Positions 9,441-21,851 of a DNA stretch of 64,000 nt are shown here, in pieces. The notes beneath the pieces were generated by a model, which saw only the letters and a program-made list of their open reading frames with translations, was not told the origin of the DNA and searched no databases. A program made the translations under genes and the position numbers. Source of the stretch: Pyropia haitanensis (Eukaryota > Rhodophyta > Bangiophyceae > Bangiales > Bangiaceae); assembly GCA_008729055.1 (NCBI GenBank), contig SDUX01000008.1, forward strand, positions 744,001-808,000, in the 5' to 3' direction. Position 1 is the stretch's first letter. Each line of letters opens with the position of its first letter.

Positions 9441-12400
9441 AGACCTTAAGTCAATTCAGCGGCTGTGCACGGGTTCGGGGGTCGCAACAATCGGCGACGC
9501 CGCGAGGAGAGAGGCCGGGCACGACGCGGTTTGGTCGCGGCGGGGGCGCCAGCGCGTCAACGCTGGACTCAAATGCGCGGTCGTGTCGCTATATCAGCTG
9601 CTCGTTTGCTTAAAGCCGTCACGAGGTGGGCTTAGCACTGTGTTCGCTGCGTGTCAACTGCTCATTGGGCATCTCAGGCTCAGAGCTCGGCAGAGTACGC
9701 CAGAGCGGTGCCCAGGTCCTGAGAGTACCCCTTGTTATGCAGGGCCGCTACCACGAGACCTGACCGAAAAACACGCCCTTCTTTTGGGCATAGTACCGTC
9801 TTCAGGCCGCTGCACGAAGGCGGGACGCACATATGATAGTTTAAGGGAATCCCGTCGAGCAACCTCGTCCAGCGTTTAGAGCCTTTGTCGCAGCCTCTGA
9901 CGATACGGGGCGGGTGTGGTGACGAGCGCGCGCCATTGCGGTCGCCCCAGCTGGACTAAAACGTGTGCTTCACGGCCGGGCTCGAGCCGACTGAATGGAC
10001 GCCGCGCCTCGGTACAGAGCGGTCGCTACCGTGGCCTGAATGCAAGTCCGAGTAGGTCGTCCGACCAATTGGTCTGGCAGGGGCTGTCTGTCTGCCGAGG
10101 CTCGTCAAGCACGTGCCCGACTGTAACCGCTAGAAGCCAGCGCACTGGCAGTGACAGGAGAGGCGACTGTCGGAGCTTCCTGTTTACAAAGAACGAGACA
10201 GGACCTATCCGGGACTCGCGGCACGACTGCACAACGTGCACGGTGGCAGCAGTGTCTTGCGAACGACGTTCTCTGAACGCCACCCAAAGTTGTTCGGGGC
10301 ACTGAGTCGGTTGAGATACTGTTCGTATGGCTCATGTCAAAGATCACCCAAAAGTGGACATCGCGACTGGTCACATTTCGGTTTGAAACGTGGCTCGTTG
10401 AAAAACAGTTGATCTGACTATTTTGGTCGCATAATAAAGTGTGCGATAAAAACAGCTTAGCTCCGCCCGACGAGACAGAATGAGCGTTCCACTGTACTCG
10501 GCTAGAAGTAAACAGAATCGTACCGACACAACAGTATGCGGTGTCCAGCGCCCTACAAGGAACGACAATACTGAATCACCTGATAAGATCACTACCCCAC
10601 AGACGGGCGCAGCGAATGGACGTGACGCCGTCTGTTGATGAAAAACGTACGTGTACAAGTACGCGCTCCTCTGTCACACTTGGAGGAGTTTCTTGACCCT
10701 GAGCGGAGGATCCTTAGTGCGCGGCCGACATCATTCCATAGTCCAAAAAAACTGTACGCTCACCAAGAAGTGGTGCGATAGACAACCGCTCTTGTCACCG
10801 TCTGAATGTTTCTTGGGCGGAAAGAAGTACAGATACATTGCCCACAAAGTATCAACAAAAGTCTGCCGCACGGGCTCGCAATCGGACATGGATGCACCAT
10901 GCGGCACGCAGCCGTGGGTCTCGGACTGGCAGCGAACGTTGTTTGATACACTGGACTCACACAGGATGACCCGGCACTCGTTGGCCGAAGGCCGTTCTTT
11001 CCCTCGGCTGACTGTGCCTGTTTTCAACGGGAAAGATGTCGCGAGATCCTGTACGAGGAGCCAAGCGTTCCCCGATCCTTCGAGCTCATTTGTCCGTGCG
11101 ACCACTGTCGTGGTCGCACAAGAGCGAGATCGTTTCTTGCGCGACTTTCTTCCTTTGGCCAGCGGACCGCGTTGCTCAGGCATTTTCAGCCAATGAACGG
11201 ACTCTGTCCAAAGAACTCTCGAAGAAATCAAGAGAACTTCTGAAAATGCTCAGCGGACTCGCACACGGGATCTGGTTGCTCGAGGCCGCTTGTGGCGAGA
11301 GGTGAGACGCTAAGCCGGCGTCCATGAATACGACAGTTCACAGTGTGAGCTGCAGAAGGTCAGCATGTCGCACACAGTACGTGCAGAATGGCTGGGAGCA
11401 TTAAGTCGCACATCCTGATCTCAGCGCTCACACTCCATCGACATTTCTCTGGAATCCGGCCAGATGGTGACCAGGATACAGTGCTTTCTTGCACTGCGAT
11501 GCAGCCTCAAGATACTATGAACTGCCTTTCCCGGCCCGCTGGACAGTTCAGGCCTTGCTCAGTTCTCCCACGCAGGGGCTGGATGGTTGGAGACGCCTCT
11601 TTCTGCAGCCCGTCTCCAAAAAAACCGAGCACACCGACCGGAGAGGTGGCGTTCTCGCATACTGGTCTGAACTGTGACGCAGTGCCCATGGCGGACGTTG
11701 CCCAAGCACGAGACTGACACGATTGGTCTATTGCCTGCAACCCTTGTGAAGCCAATACGCCAAGCAATCAAACACTTCATGCACGCGTTCGTTTAATCAG
11801 GCCCGTTCGCAGACTGCGTTCGCAGGAGGCGCACCCCGCAAATCGACGTTCCTATTGGCTGGCGGCTGGCGGCGGGGCCCCGCGGTGCGGCGCAGCACCT
11901 CAACAAGCGGCAGTCTGCCAGACCGGGGGGTACATGGCGGCTGGTCTGCCGCGAAGAAGACGAGCAGCCTTCGTCGTAGACCGGGAAGTGACACCTGATT
12001 TCGACGCTAAGTATTCCAACATGAGTATATACTTCTATCTTCGGCGTCATAACTGCTTCTCGTGCGCCGCTGCGCACGCCTTGTGCTTTCGCAGCTACGG
12101 ACGCCGGGGATGCACTGTTCGGGTTCTGCGAAGCGCTTTTGCGAACGGGCCTCAGGTCCGGTAAACGGTTGCGCGCGACTGTGTGCGACGAGAATTTGAG
12201 TCTCTTTTTCCTATCAACAACGAGCACCAGACCTACTGAACGGCATGTCGGCTCCGTTCTGCAGGGCTCGCCCGCATTGTCAAAGCGGCGCCCGAATCGT
12301 TCTGCATGTAACATCGAGACGGCAGCGGGCTACGGAGGGGCCTCCAGATCCTGGGCAAAACATGTTCGCAAGAGCACATTTTCAAACCATCCCAGCTTTC

Positions 12401-14036
12401 CGAAATAGGGGTGTTCTCCGGCTGGCGTCATTTTTTTCGGAAAACGGCCGCAATGAGGTGGTGCTCTGCTAGCGGCCTCTTAGGAGAGACGCTTTGTCGC
12501 CCGGGCTTGGGACTGCCCGGCCTAGTCATCCGCGGCGCTGGGGGAGGGAGTCTCTCAACCCACGTGCCCGTTCGTGTTGACCCCTGTCCGCCCACGAGTC
12601 GAATGGCACCCGAGGCCGTGCAACGGGTCCGCGGGAGTCCTACCAACCCTGTCCGTTCGCCATTCCTCTCAAGCGTCGCCGCCACGAGTGTCCCGTCGCA
12701 GTCTCGCAGGTGTTCCCCGCAAACCCACGAGGACATTGCCGCGTGGAAGCTGTCAAACGACGGTGCCGCCCGCCTGCCTTTGCCGCCGACCCCGCTGTCC
12801 ACATTCTATCCGCACCAGAGCCTCCTGCAGTCAGCTTTGTCTGGCGGCCGCCGCGCATCTCTCCCACTTGCTGGCGCCCCGTACCTCTTTGCACGCCTCG
12901 GCCGCGCGCTCTCCCGCCTCCACCCACGCCGCTTTCACAGAGCGAGGGGTGAGCGTAGGACCTGCAGGTGTGGCCACCACCGTGGAGTGACTCCAACGCT
13001 CTGCGGCCGCGTGGCGCGCCCCGTCCCTCGGCCTTCCTCCTCTTCCTTCCCCCCCGCTTCAGTGTTGCTTGAGCGCGAGCGCCCTCGCTCGCGACGCGGA
13101 TGGCGAGGCGGGAGGGCGGACAGCGCCACGGCGGCGGCACCAGCGCGCTGGACGCGTGGGGACAGCCCAGAGGCGCGGCCAACCGACGCGCCGTCGTCCG
13201 GCGCCTCGGCCGTCCTCGAATGCCTAAAAAAGCGGATAGAACACAGCCCTCAGAGGGGCGTGGGGGGGGGCGAGGCGGGCGCCCGTTGGCAGAGGCAGGT
13301 GGCTGAGCCGGCTGGCTCGCGGCCAGAGGCGAGCCAACTTCTTCACGGCGGCTCCCCACGGGGTCGTCCGCCCACCGCTGCCGAGGCGTCTCGCTGTGTC
13401 CTCGCAACATAGGTTCTCACCCCACCAGGTCTGGGAGCCACGCCACTCGATCACACCCTCGTGTGGTAGATTCGGCCGCGACCTTCGATTTCAGTATAAA
13501 GACACGAGCCATGCGGGTCCTTACGTACCGCATTTGACCGTGACGCGCGCGTGACGCCGGGCACGGGGTGCGCTTCTCTGTGATCACACATGATGTGTCA
13601 GCGAGCTCCGTGACAGCTGGCACGTGGCGCCCGCCCCCTCTTTCACATCATCTTTTCACCTCTCGCGGGCCAAACTATTTTTGCGAGCTGCTACCCACTG
13701 GATCGAGTCAAGCAGCGGTGATTTGATCGAGTCGGCCTTGCTCTTACACAGAGTCGAGAGTGTTCCGCCCCTGTGTCACATGACGCCGCTGCCGGGCTGT
13801 GGCGACGGCTCTGCCGACGACCGGGCCACGGCCGTCGTCATGTGACCGTGTGCTCGGTGGTGGTGCATCAGCACGCGGGTCGCTGGTGGACAAGACCCAG
13901 CACGCGGCGGAGGCGGCCACCTACTGGACGCCCTTTTCGTCACGCCGTCGACCGTGGGTGCCTCCTCCTTGCCCCGGCGGTGGTCGCCGCGTCGCCGCGC
14001 ACCCCCGCCCGTGGAACTCCACCCCACCCGCCGTGT

Positions 14037-14074
<38 letters not shown>

Positions 14075-14396
14075 GGGGCGTCGCGCACGGTGGCGGCCGC
14101 CGCGCCGCCGACAGCGGTGCCGTCGGCTCCCCGCCACGCGGTGGCGGCGGCGGTGCCCGCCCCGCACCGGTGCGTGGGAGCACACTGCCGGGGGGGGGGG
14201 ATGGCGGCGACCGCGTGGCCGCGCGCCGCTCGTGGCGGGTCGCCACGGCGCCGCGGCGCCCGACGGCGCGCGCCGCCCGCCGTCGGCGGCCAGGTGCGAC
14301 CGCCGGGTGGGGGCTCCCGTCCGCGTCGAGTCCCAAGAGGCTGGCCGTGCGTGCGCACCCCCGGCGGCGTGTCCATCGCGGCCATCGACGGACGGC
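9441..14396. other. Gene-poor region, no gene recognised
   Basis: From 9441 to about 12400 the base composition is much less GC-biased than the rest of the window. Overlapping open frames on opposite strands (10651-11196 plus, 181 codons; 10731-11231 minus, 166 codons; 11793-12314 minus, 173 codons) lack family motifs, and at most one per overlap could be real. A GC-rich plus-strand frame at 12411-13412 (333 codons) is also unrecognised. From about 13780 the DNA becomes Arg/Pro-coding triplet-repeat sequence, with a (CCG)n tract at 14040-14073, up to the insertion site of the next element. Confidence 0.4.
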
Positions 14397-14415
14397 TAGT
14401 GTCCATTCTACTGAG

Positions 14416-14431
14416 TGCATCATTTGATGCA
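14416..14431. promoter_or_regulatory. Left subterminal palindrome of the 3.9-kb element
   Basis: TGCATCATTTGATGCA is a perfect 7-bp inverted repeat around two central bases, 17 bp inside the left terminus. It is a candidate protein-binding site; that role is inferred from its position and its recurrence at the other end. Confidence 0.6.
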
Positions 14432-14531
14432 CTTTTGGGGGGCCTCTTTTCTCTATGTTCCCGCCGTCTGGCATCGATTTTGACACCGGAAACGGACTCA
14501 GCGCAGGCTGTTTGCCCTTGGGGGAAGTCCG

Positions 14532-15396
14532 GTGCATCCGCGGCTCGCCCAAACTCGAGGAATGCGCCTTTTTCTCGAGGCGCATGGTCACGTCACGACG
14601 TGGCCAGAGCGCCCAGGTGGGGGCCATTTCACGTGCCCCCACGCCACAGCGGTCGAGGCGAGCGAGCTGCTCGCGGCGGCGGTGTCGCCCGCCGCGCAGA
14701 TGCGCGCGCTGGCCGGCCTGCTGGCCGACTCGGGGGGGGGGGGGGGGGGATCGCCGACCGCGCCGCCGCCGTCGCGGTCTCGTCCGTGCCCCTGGCGTCG
14801 GGACGCGTTTGTGGGGGCGCTCGTGGCGGACGGGCGGTCGGGGGGGCGGGGCGGTGGCGACGACAGCGGCGACGGCTGGGACGGTGCCGCCGCCGCGGCG
14901 GCGCTCGACGCCGCCGCCCGTGACGGCCGCACGGTCGCGTGGCTGCCGCCGGCCGCGTCCGTCGCGGCCGCCGTGGACGCGCTCGTCGAGGCGCTGCTGC
15001 GCACGTCGTCGGGGGGGGCGGCGGGCGCCGCCCAGTCGGCCGTCGGCACGCTCTTTGCGCTGCTGCTGGAGGGCCGCTGGCGGCGGCCGTCGGGCGCTGC
15101 CTGTCGACGGCCACCGCCACACTCGGCGGCGTCGGCGGCGGCGTCGGCGGCGGCGGCGGCGACGGCGGCGGCGGCGGTGGCGGTGGGGAGCCGTCGGGGG
15201 CGGCGGTGGAGGCGGCGGCGGAGCTGGCCGCACAGTCGCTCGACGCGCTGACCGCCCGCCTGGCCGCCCGCCTGCGCTGGATGCGCACCTCCGCGGCGGG
15301 CGACGACGAGCGGTCGCCGCCGCGGCGGTTTGCGGGCGCGATGCTGCGGGCGGTGGCGGCCATGGACGGCGCGCTGGGCCGCCTGCCGGCGGGCGA

Positions 15397-15442
<46 letters not shown>

Positions 15443-15665
15443 GTGGCGACGGCGGCGGCGCGCCGCCGTCCCAACTGCAGGAGGTCGGGGCGGTCGTGGC
15501 GCTCTACATCCGCGGCGGCAGCGTCGCGCGCGTGGCGGGGATGGCCGCGGCGGACGCGGACGCGGCGGCGGCGGCGGTGGCGTTTTTGGACGCGCACTGC
15601 GCGCGGGTGTTGCCGGCATCGCCGCTGTACCCGGTGGTGGTGGACGCGTCGGCGGTGGGGGAAGG
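14532..15665 (+). pseudogene. Gene-like helical coding fragments in three frames (element cargo)
   Basis: Three frames read one after another look more protein-like than their alternatives. About 14640-15100: segments such as RDAFVGALVADG, VAAAVDALVEALLRTSSGG and VGTLFALLLEGRW. About 15200-15400: LAAQSLDALTARLAARLRWM and FAGAMLRAVAAMDGALGRLP. About 15480-15660: VGAVVALYIRGGSVARVAGM, then AFLDAHCARVLPASPLYPVV. Each switch falls in a (GGC)n or poly-G tract. It may be a captured, decayed gene fragment, a gene with sequencing indels, or an intron-containing gene. No family is recognised. Confidence 0.3.
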
Positions 15666-16419
15666 GGGGGGGGGGGGGCGGACGGGGGGGCACCCAACGG
15701 GTGGCGGCGCGCTGTCGTGGGCGGCCGGGGGGGAGGGGCATTTGTGCTGTACCGCAAGGCGCTGGATGGGGCGTGAGGGGGGGGTGGAGGCGGGGGGGCG
15801 GCCGGCGGGGGGGGGAGCGGCGGGGCGCAGTTGCTGACCTTGTGGGGTGGGGGCGGCGGCCGCGGCGACGGCGGCGCGGGACGGCGGGCGTGGTGGGCGC
15901 GCGGCGGGTGGCGTGGCGTGGGCGGGGGGGTGGGGGGGTGGGCGAGTAGCCGGGCGGCAAAACGAGCGGGTGGCCGCCCGCCGCGGGCACGCCACCCGCG
16001 TCTGTTTAATGCGGGGGGGCGGGGGGAAGCGGAGGCCGGGTCGGTGCCCGCGGTCGGGCGCGTATGGGAGACGGGACTGGCGTGGCGGCGCCGACTTTGG
16101 CACGCGAACAGGGGGGGGAGGGGGCGGCCGAGCGGCAGGACGGGGGCGGAGACGGCCCGCGCGTCCGCGTGACGGAAGCCGGTGCGCCGCCCGGCGGCGG
16201 CGCGCCCGCCGCCGGCGCACGGACGGCGCAGAGGCCGTCGCGCGGGCGGGTGGCCGCGGCGGCGCGCACGGCGGCCGCCCCGCCCCGTCCCGGCGGCGAC
16301 ACGCGCGGGGTGGGGCGGCGGGCGTGCGCGCGCGGCACCCGCCCTCATTGGTGTCACCGCCGAGCCCCCCCCTCTCGTCCGGCCCCGCCACCGCCGCAGC
16401 CGCCGCCGCCGCCGATGAC

Positions 16420-16860
16420 AACCGGCTCGGCGTCCGCCTCCCCCCGCCCCCCGCGGCCGCCGCTCGCCGCCCCCCGCCCTCCGCAGCGTCGCGCACGGTG
16501 GCGGCCGCCGCCGGGTCGTCGGCAGCCATAGAAACCCGCGTCGCCGGCCGCCCCGCGAGCAGCCGACGCGCCTCCGCCAAAAACGCCGCTGCCGCCGACG
16601 CCGCCCGGTGGACGTCTGTCGCCGCCACCCCCGCCGCCATATACTCGTCGGCGGCGTCGATCGGCAGCGCCTCCGCCGCGACGGACAGGTGCCGCAAGTG
16701 GACGCCGACGAGGCGGGCGACGCCCCGCGCGCCGCAGCCGGCGGTGCGCGCGGCGACGGCGCTGGCGGCGGCGTCGGCGACGTCGCCGCGCCCCCGCTTC
16801 CCGCCGTCGACGGCCGAAAGGGCGGTTTGGTGGCGGGTGGGGGGGAGGGGCAGGTGGCCA
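16420..16860 (-). pseudogene. Gene-like helical fragment on the opposite strand (element cargo)
   Basis: On the minus strand this stretch encodes an amphipathic-looking segment (VARLVGVHLRHLSVAAEALP, then DAADEYMAAGVAATDVHRAA and AAFLAEARRLLAGRP). Flanking sequence in the same frame is Pro/Arg low complexity, and no start or splice sites could be assigned. Its orientation is opposite to the fragments at 14532-15665, so the element may hold pieces of more than one gene. Confidence 0.25.
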
Positions 16861-17786
16861 GGAAGAGGAGCCGGCGGGGGGGGGGTGGCCGGTGGGGGGG
16901 GGCGGCCAGTGGGGGGGGTCGGCCGGTGGGGGGGGGGTTGACCTATCGGGGGGATGGCAGGTGGTGGTGGGTGGCGGGTGGGCGGCGGGTGGCGGGTGGG
17001 GGTGGTAGGCGGATGGGGAGGGTGGCTGCCGTGGGGGGGTCGACCGCGCACCAGGCCGCATTCCCCGTCCCCGCTGCTGCCCCCTCAACCTTATCCACCC
17101 GCCACAGTCCTTCCCGCTCCCAACCATCCTCGCACTCTCTTGGCCGCCGCCCTATGGCCTGCGTGACGGGGAAAGTTTGTTGGGCACCCCTCACCCTTGG
17201 TTGCTCCACCATTCTGTTGCGCTGGCCCCAAACAAGCGAAGGTGAAGGTCGTAGGGACACAAAAAGGCCCAAGAAGTGCGTGTTGTAGCCGGCGGGACAG
17301 CAATTTACATACAGTCCGTATTCGACTATGTGCGGCTTGATTATATGACCCCCCTCACATAACCGAGCCGCACATCGCACGAGATCCGTCCTCAGGTTGA
17401 CAAAAATGTTCCGCGACAAAACCCAACACATATTTGAGTCGACAAATGCGCGCGCTGTTACGAAGTCCATCCGAGCAATACGGCAGCGACAAACAGGATG
17501 CGGCCGCGTCGTCCGCTGCGCCGCCACCCGCAACGTCACCTGCTACTACTGTACATACATGTATCCGCCGGCGTTCGCCGCAATCTACTTCGGGGTGCTT
17601 CCCTGACGCTTCATCATCCCACCACCCCCACGATACTGTGACAGATATCACCAGTTGTCTCCCTGTTCGGCCTTGCCAATTGGCTGCGCTGCCGATCTCT
17701 GCCTGGCCCGTATCTGTGGCAACTCCGTCGCGGTCCCTGAGCGGTCACGAGAGGAGCGCGCGCAACATCTTCTCCGCTGCCGATAG

Positions 17787-18083
17787 ATGATGGCAAACGT
17801 CTCGCTCTCGGAGGAGTTCCAGGGCATTGACGCCTCTGACCGCGCACGGGCTGTTCGTCGGTGGCTGGCTGCTGACCATGTGGAGGCCATAGACGAAACG
17901 GTGGATATGGTACTGGGTGGGGAAGATGACGGGGAAGAAAATCGATACATTTTTTTTCTCTGGAACGGTTCTTTGCTGGGGTGCAGCAACCTCTCTTCTC
18001 TTTCCCTGTCGCCGCCTCCCCCTCCGCCATCAGGCACTCGGTCGGAACGCAAGGTAGCTCGCTTTCCAGCAGCCCCGCATTGA
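17787..18083 (+). CDS. Small hypothetical ORF inside the 3.9-kb element
   Basis: A 98-codon frame starts MMANVSLSEEFQGIDASDRA and continues VRRWLAADHVEAIDETVDMV with an acidic segment, then turns Ser/Pro-rich. It lies in the less GC-biased right third of the element, where an open frame is less likely by chance. Nothing identifies a function; it could be the N-terminal exon of a longer gene. A minus-strand frame at 16943-17539 overlaps the preceding region and is equally unassigned. Confidence 0.25.
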   Translation: MMANVSLSEEFQGIDASDRARAVRRWLAADHVEAIDETVDMVLGGEDDGEENRYIFFLWNGSLLGCSNLSSLSLSPPPPPPSGTRSERKVARFPAAPH

Positions 18084-18270
18084 ACGGCAGTCCTTGGCTT
18101 GCAAAAGTAAGTCATGTATTTTCATGTACAGGTGACCCGAACAGTTGTGTACACGTGGTGTACAGTGATGAACCTCAGTGGGCTACTTGTACACATGGAC
18201 CTGTCATATAACCGCGTACACACTGTATGCAGGGGACGCGCAGACGGCGATTTCCGGCTGGCGTCGGGTG

Positions 18271-18308
18271 TGCATCAATTGATGCAAAATCGTGCATCAC
18301 TTGATGCA
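18271..18308. promoter_or_regulatory. Paired right subterminal palindromes of the 3.9-kb element
   Basis: TGCATCAATTGATGCA and TGCATCACTTGATGCA are separated by 6 bp and lie 21 bp inside the right terminus. The arms are identical to the left-end palindrome; only the two central bases differ. Confidence 0.65.
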
Positions 18309-18331
18309 ATCGTCCAGTAGAATAGACACTA

Positions 18332-18520
18332 GAGTCCATGATTTCTGTACAGACGCCCCCGCCGCGGCCAACGGTCCAATACACTTGCAGAAAAAACAAA
18401 ACGAAAACGCAGGCCGTCCCACTGCCGCCCGCCCCCCCCCCCCCCCCCGCCGGCCCTGTGTACGCCCCCCCGGTGCCCCCCCCCCCCACCCTCCCCCCCC
18501 CCCCCCCCCCCCCCCCCCCG
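18332..18520. other. Spacer with poly-C tracts
   Basis: An A-rich stretch (GCAGAAAAAACAAAACGAAA) is followed by C runs, the longest ending just before the stop codon of the minus-strand coiled-coil gene. No gene is seen. Confidence 0.4.
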
Positions 18521-19346
18521 CTACTCCTTGAGCGCCCGCCGCAGCCGCCGCGCCGTCCGCTGCTGCGCGCGTGCAAAGACCGCCACCTCCCCCGCCGCGT
18601 CGGTGCCGTCGAGCTCGGGGAGGAGGCGCTCGAGCTTGGCCGCGTACGCCTCGAGCAGCGCCGCCGTCCGGCGGTAGCGGTCGCGCATGCCGCCGCCACC
18701 CCCCCCCCCACCCCCACCACCCCCACCGCCGCCGCCGCCTACCCCCCCGGCAGACGGAGCTGGCGCCGCAGCCACCGCCGCCGCGGCGGCGGCGGCGGCG
18801 GCGGCGGCGGCACGCGGCGGGACCTCCCCCCCCCCCCCCGCCCCCCCCCCCCGCCGGCCGGGCGGCGTCCAGGTCAGCCAAGTCTGGCACCGCCGCCTCC
18901 CGCGCGGCGGTCTGGCGGATGGCCCGCAGCGCCGCCGCGTGCGCCGCGTCGCGTGCCGCCTCCCGCGCGCGGCCGTCATCAATGACGCGGACCGCCTTGG
19001 CCAGCCGGTCAATGTACTTGGCGGCGCGCGCCTCGGCGGCGCGGCGCTTGGCCGCCTCGCCCGCGAGGCGGGCGGTGGCGGCTTCCAGCTCCGCCCCGAC
19101 CGCCGCGAGGCGCGCCCCAATCGCCGCCGCGCCGTCGGCCGACGCGACCGCCACGCCCGCGCTGGTGCCACCGCCGCCGCCACCGTCGTCGGCGGCTTGG
19201 CAGCGGCGGCAGCGGCCGCGGGCGGCTTCGGCCGCGACGGACCGCGCGCGCAGCGCGCCGAGCGCGGCGGTGAGCGCCGCCACGTCCGCGGCGGCGGCGT
19301 GCAGCCGCGCCCGCAGCGCCGGCACCACCGCCCGCGGCGGGCCGCT

Positions 19347-19391
<45 letters not shown>

Positions 19392-19681
19392 GCGGCCGCC
19401 GTCGGCGCCGCCACCAAACGCAAAGGGCGTCGCGGCCAGCCGGTAGTGCTCGGATAGGTGGACGGTCACGCGCAGCGGGCGGCGCGGCGACGGCGACGAG
19501 GTGCCGACGGGGAGGCCGTCGACGAGGACCGTCGAGCCGGCCGGCGGCGCGGACGCGTGCCACGTCACCGCGGGGGACGTGCGGCGCGCCGCCGACAGGG
19601 CGGCGACCGCCAACGCCGCCCGCCCAACCGCACGCAGCCGCCGCCGCGCAGTCCCCGCCGCCGCGTCGTCGGCCGACCCGT

Positions 19682-19726
<45 letters not shown>

Positions 19727-19955
19727 GCGCAAACGCGTCGGGGTCCCGCGCGTCATACGCGGCCGCGATTTGGGACAGCACCGCCTTGGCCGCCGCCGCC
19801 GCGCCGAGCCGGCGCTCGGTGAGCGCCAGCTTGGCCGCGAGCCGGTCGGCGCGGCCCGCCGCGGCGGCCGCCGCCGCGCCGAGCGCGCGGAGGTGGGACG
19901 ACAGGCGCTCCCGCGCCTCGGCGTCGGCCGCCTCGGGCACACGCGACGCGGCGCT

Positions 19956-20004
<49 letters not shown>

Positions 20005-20397
20005 CCGCTCCCACCGCCACCACGCCGGCCGGCGGGGGTGCCCGCCGGCGTGGCCGCCCCCCCCCCGCCGTGTCCGCCACCGCGCGGTCGCGGCCGGCCG
20101 GCGGCGGCAGCAGGTGCGCCAGCCAGTCACTCCAGGCGGCCAAGTCGGCGGCGGCGGCGGCCTCACGCGCCGCCGCCGCGGCGGCAGCCGCCTGCGCGTC
20201 GCTCACCAGCTGCCGTAGCGCGCCGGCGGCGCCTTGCGCCTTGGCGTAGAGGACGCGGAGCTCGTCGGCGGTCGCGTTGTGGGGGCCCCACTCCCGCGCC
20301 GAGCCGCCGCTCGCGTCGTCCCCGCCGCCGCCGCCGCCGCCGTGGCCGTGGCCGTGGCCGTAGCCGTGACCCGCCGACGGGGAGCCGCCACCACCAC

Positions 20398-20440
<43 letters not shown>

Positions 20441-21817
20441 GCCGCCGCCGCCGTCATAGGGCGGGACACCCCACCGGGCACCCGCGGCGGAGCGGCGGCT
20501 GTGGACGCCGCCGCCACCCCCGCCGCCGCCGCCACCACCGCCCGCCGACAGCCCCGACCGGCGGCCGCTGCCCACCGTCAACGCGGTCATGCCGCCGCCG
20601 CCACCGCCGGCGCTGCTGCCCCCAACGGCGCCCACGCTGTGCGCCGCGTCGACCCCCCAGGCGGCTAGCCCCCCCCCCGAGCCATCCGCGTAGGCGCGGG
20701 CGAGGCCGCCCCCTCCCCCCCCACCCCCCCCACCGCCGCCGCCGCCCTGCCGCAACGCCGGCGAGCCCGGCAGCGCCAGCACCATCCCCCCCCCGCGGCG
20801 GCGGCGGCCGCGTCGGCGCGCACCCACCCACCCCCCCCCTCCCCCTCCTCCTCCCCCTCCTCCCCAGCCGTATCGTCGGCCGCGTCGCTCGACGCGACGG
20901 TGCTGCTCACCCGCCGCCGCGCCCCGTGGGCCGACAGCAGCGGCGACGGGGAGGCGCCCCCCGCCGCCGCCAACCGCGGCGACGGGGCCGGGAGCAGGGG
21001 CATGCTGCCGCCCGCGGCCGCCGCCCCCCCACCCGCCGCGGCGCGCATCCCCACCACCCCCACCGTCGACGCGGTCGTCGACGCGGCAGACGAGGAGGCG
21101 GCGGACGAGCGGCGGCGGCGGCCGCGGCGGAGGCCCCCCTGCTGCGCCGCGACGAGCGCGCACAGCTCGTCAATGAGGCCGCGGCTGTCGGCGAGGAAGC
21201 CGCCCACCGCGCCGGGCGCCGCCGCGTCCGCCGCCGCCAGCGGCGCCGCCAGCGCCGCCGCCCGCGACGCGAGCGCCTCCTTTTTCGCTACCAGGTCATC
21301 GACGGCGGCGATCGCCGCGGCGCCGAGGCCGTCCCCCTCCCCCCCGTCGCGGCCGTCGGCCCCGCCGTCGCCGCCCGCACCCGCCGCGTCCGCGTCGGCG
21401 GTCTCGGGCGGCCACGTCCACTCGACGCTCTCCCGCACCGCCGCGGCGGCGGCCGCCGCCCGCGCGGCGGCAAGGTCCGCCACCAGCCGCTCGCGGGCGG
21501 CGTCTGCGCGCCGCGCGTCGGCGGCGAGCGCCGCCACCTCGGCGCGGAGGCCCGCGACCGCCCCGTCGCGCGCCGCGGCCGCGGCGGCGGCCTCGTCGCG
21601 CGCCGCAACGGCGGCGGCGAGGTCCCCTTCGACCGTCGCCAGCGCCGAGACGAGCGCCGCTAGCGCGGGCGGCGTGCCGTCGCCACCGCCGCCGCCGCCG
21701 CCGCCACCGCCGCCGCCCCCGCCGCCGCCGTCGGCGGCGGCGGCGGCGGCGGCGGCACCGCCGCCCCCACCGCCTGCCCCACCCGCCGCCGCGCCGTCGC
21801 CGTCACCACCACTACCA

Positions 21818-21851
<34 letters not shown>

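Larger units (their letters stand above)
14399..18329. mobile_element. 3.9-kb TIR element flanked by TA, with gene-like GC cargo
   Basis: The left end reads GTGTCCATTCTACTG and the right end is its inverse with one change (CAGTAGAATAGACAC). Both are bordered by TA (14397-14398 and 18330-18331), consistent with a TA target duplication, or CTAG if the palindromic context is included. Just inside lie palindromes TGCATCATTTGATGCA at 14416 and, on the right, TGCATCAATTGATGCA at 18271 and TGCATCACTTGATGCA at 18293. The stretch at 14481-14525 (GACACCGGAAACGGACTCAG, then GGCTGTTTGCCCTTGGG) matches the inner right end of the smaller element at 41847-42892, which confirms a common family. No transposase was recognised inside. 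The GC-rich interior is very unlike the ends, suggesting cargo capture. Confidence 0.8.

Noticed and set aside
7768..9879. 703-codon plus-strand frame after the transposase
   Set aside because: It spans a minisatellite that is open in other frames too, and has no domain-like segment.
1..9880. CACTA-type terminal inverted repeats bounding the transposase
   Set aside because: I compared the flanks by eye and found no matching inverted ends. The true ends may be outside the window or too short to see.
10651..11231. Overlapping 181- and 166-codon frames on opposite strands
   Set aside because: Neither has recognisable motifs or splice support. Kept only as a note in the region description.
13776..14396. 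Arg/Pro-rich frames on both strands before the 3.9-kb element
   Set aside because: Triplet-repeat composition explains them; no motif, splice support or start context.
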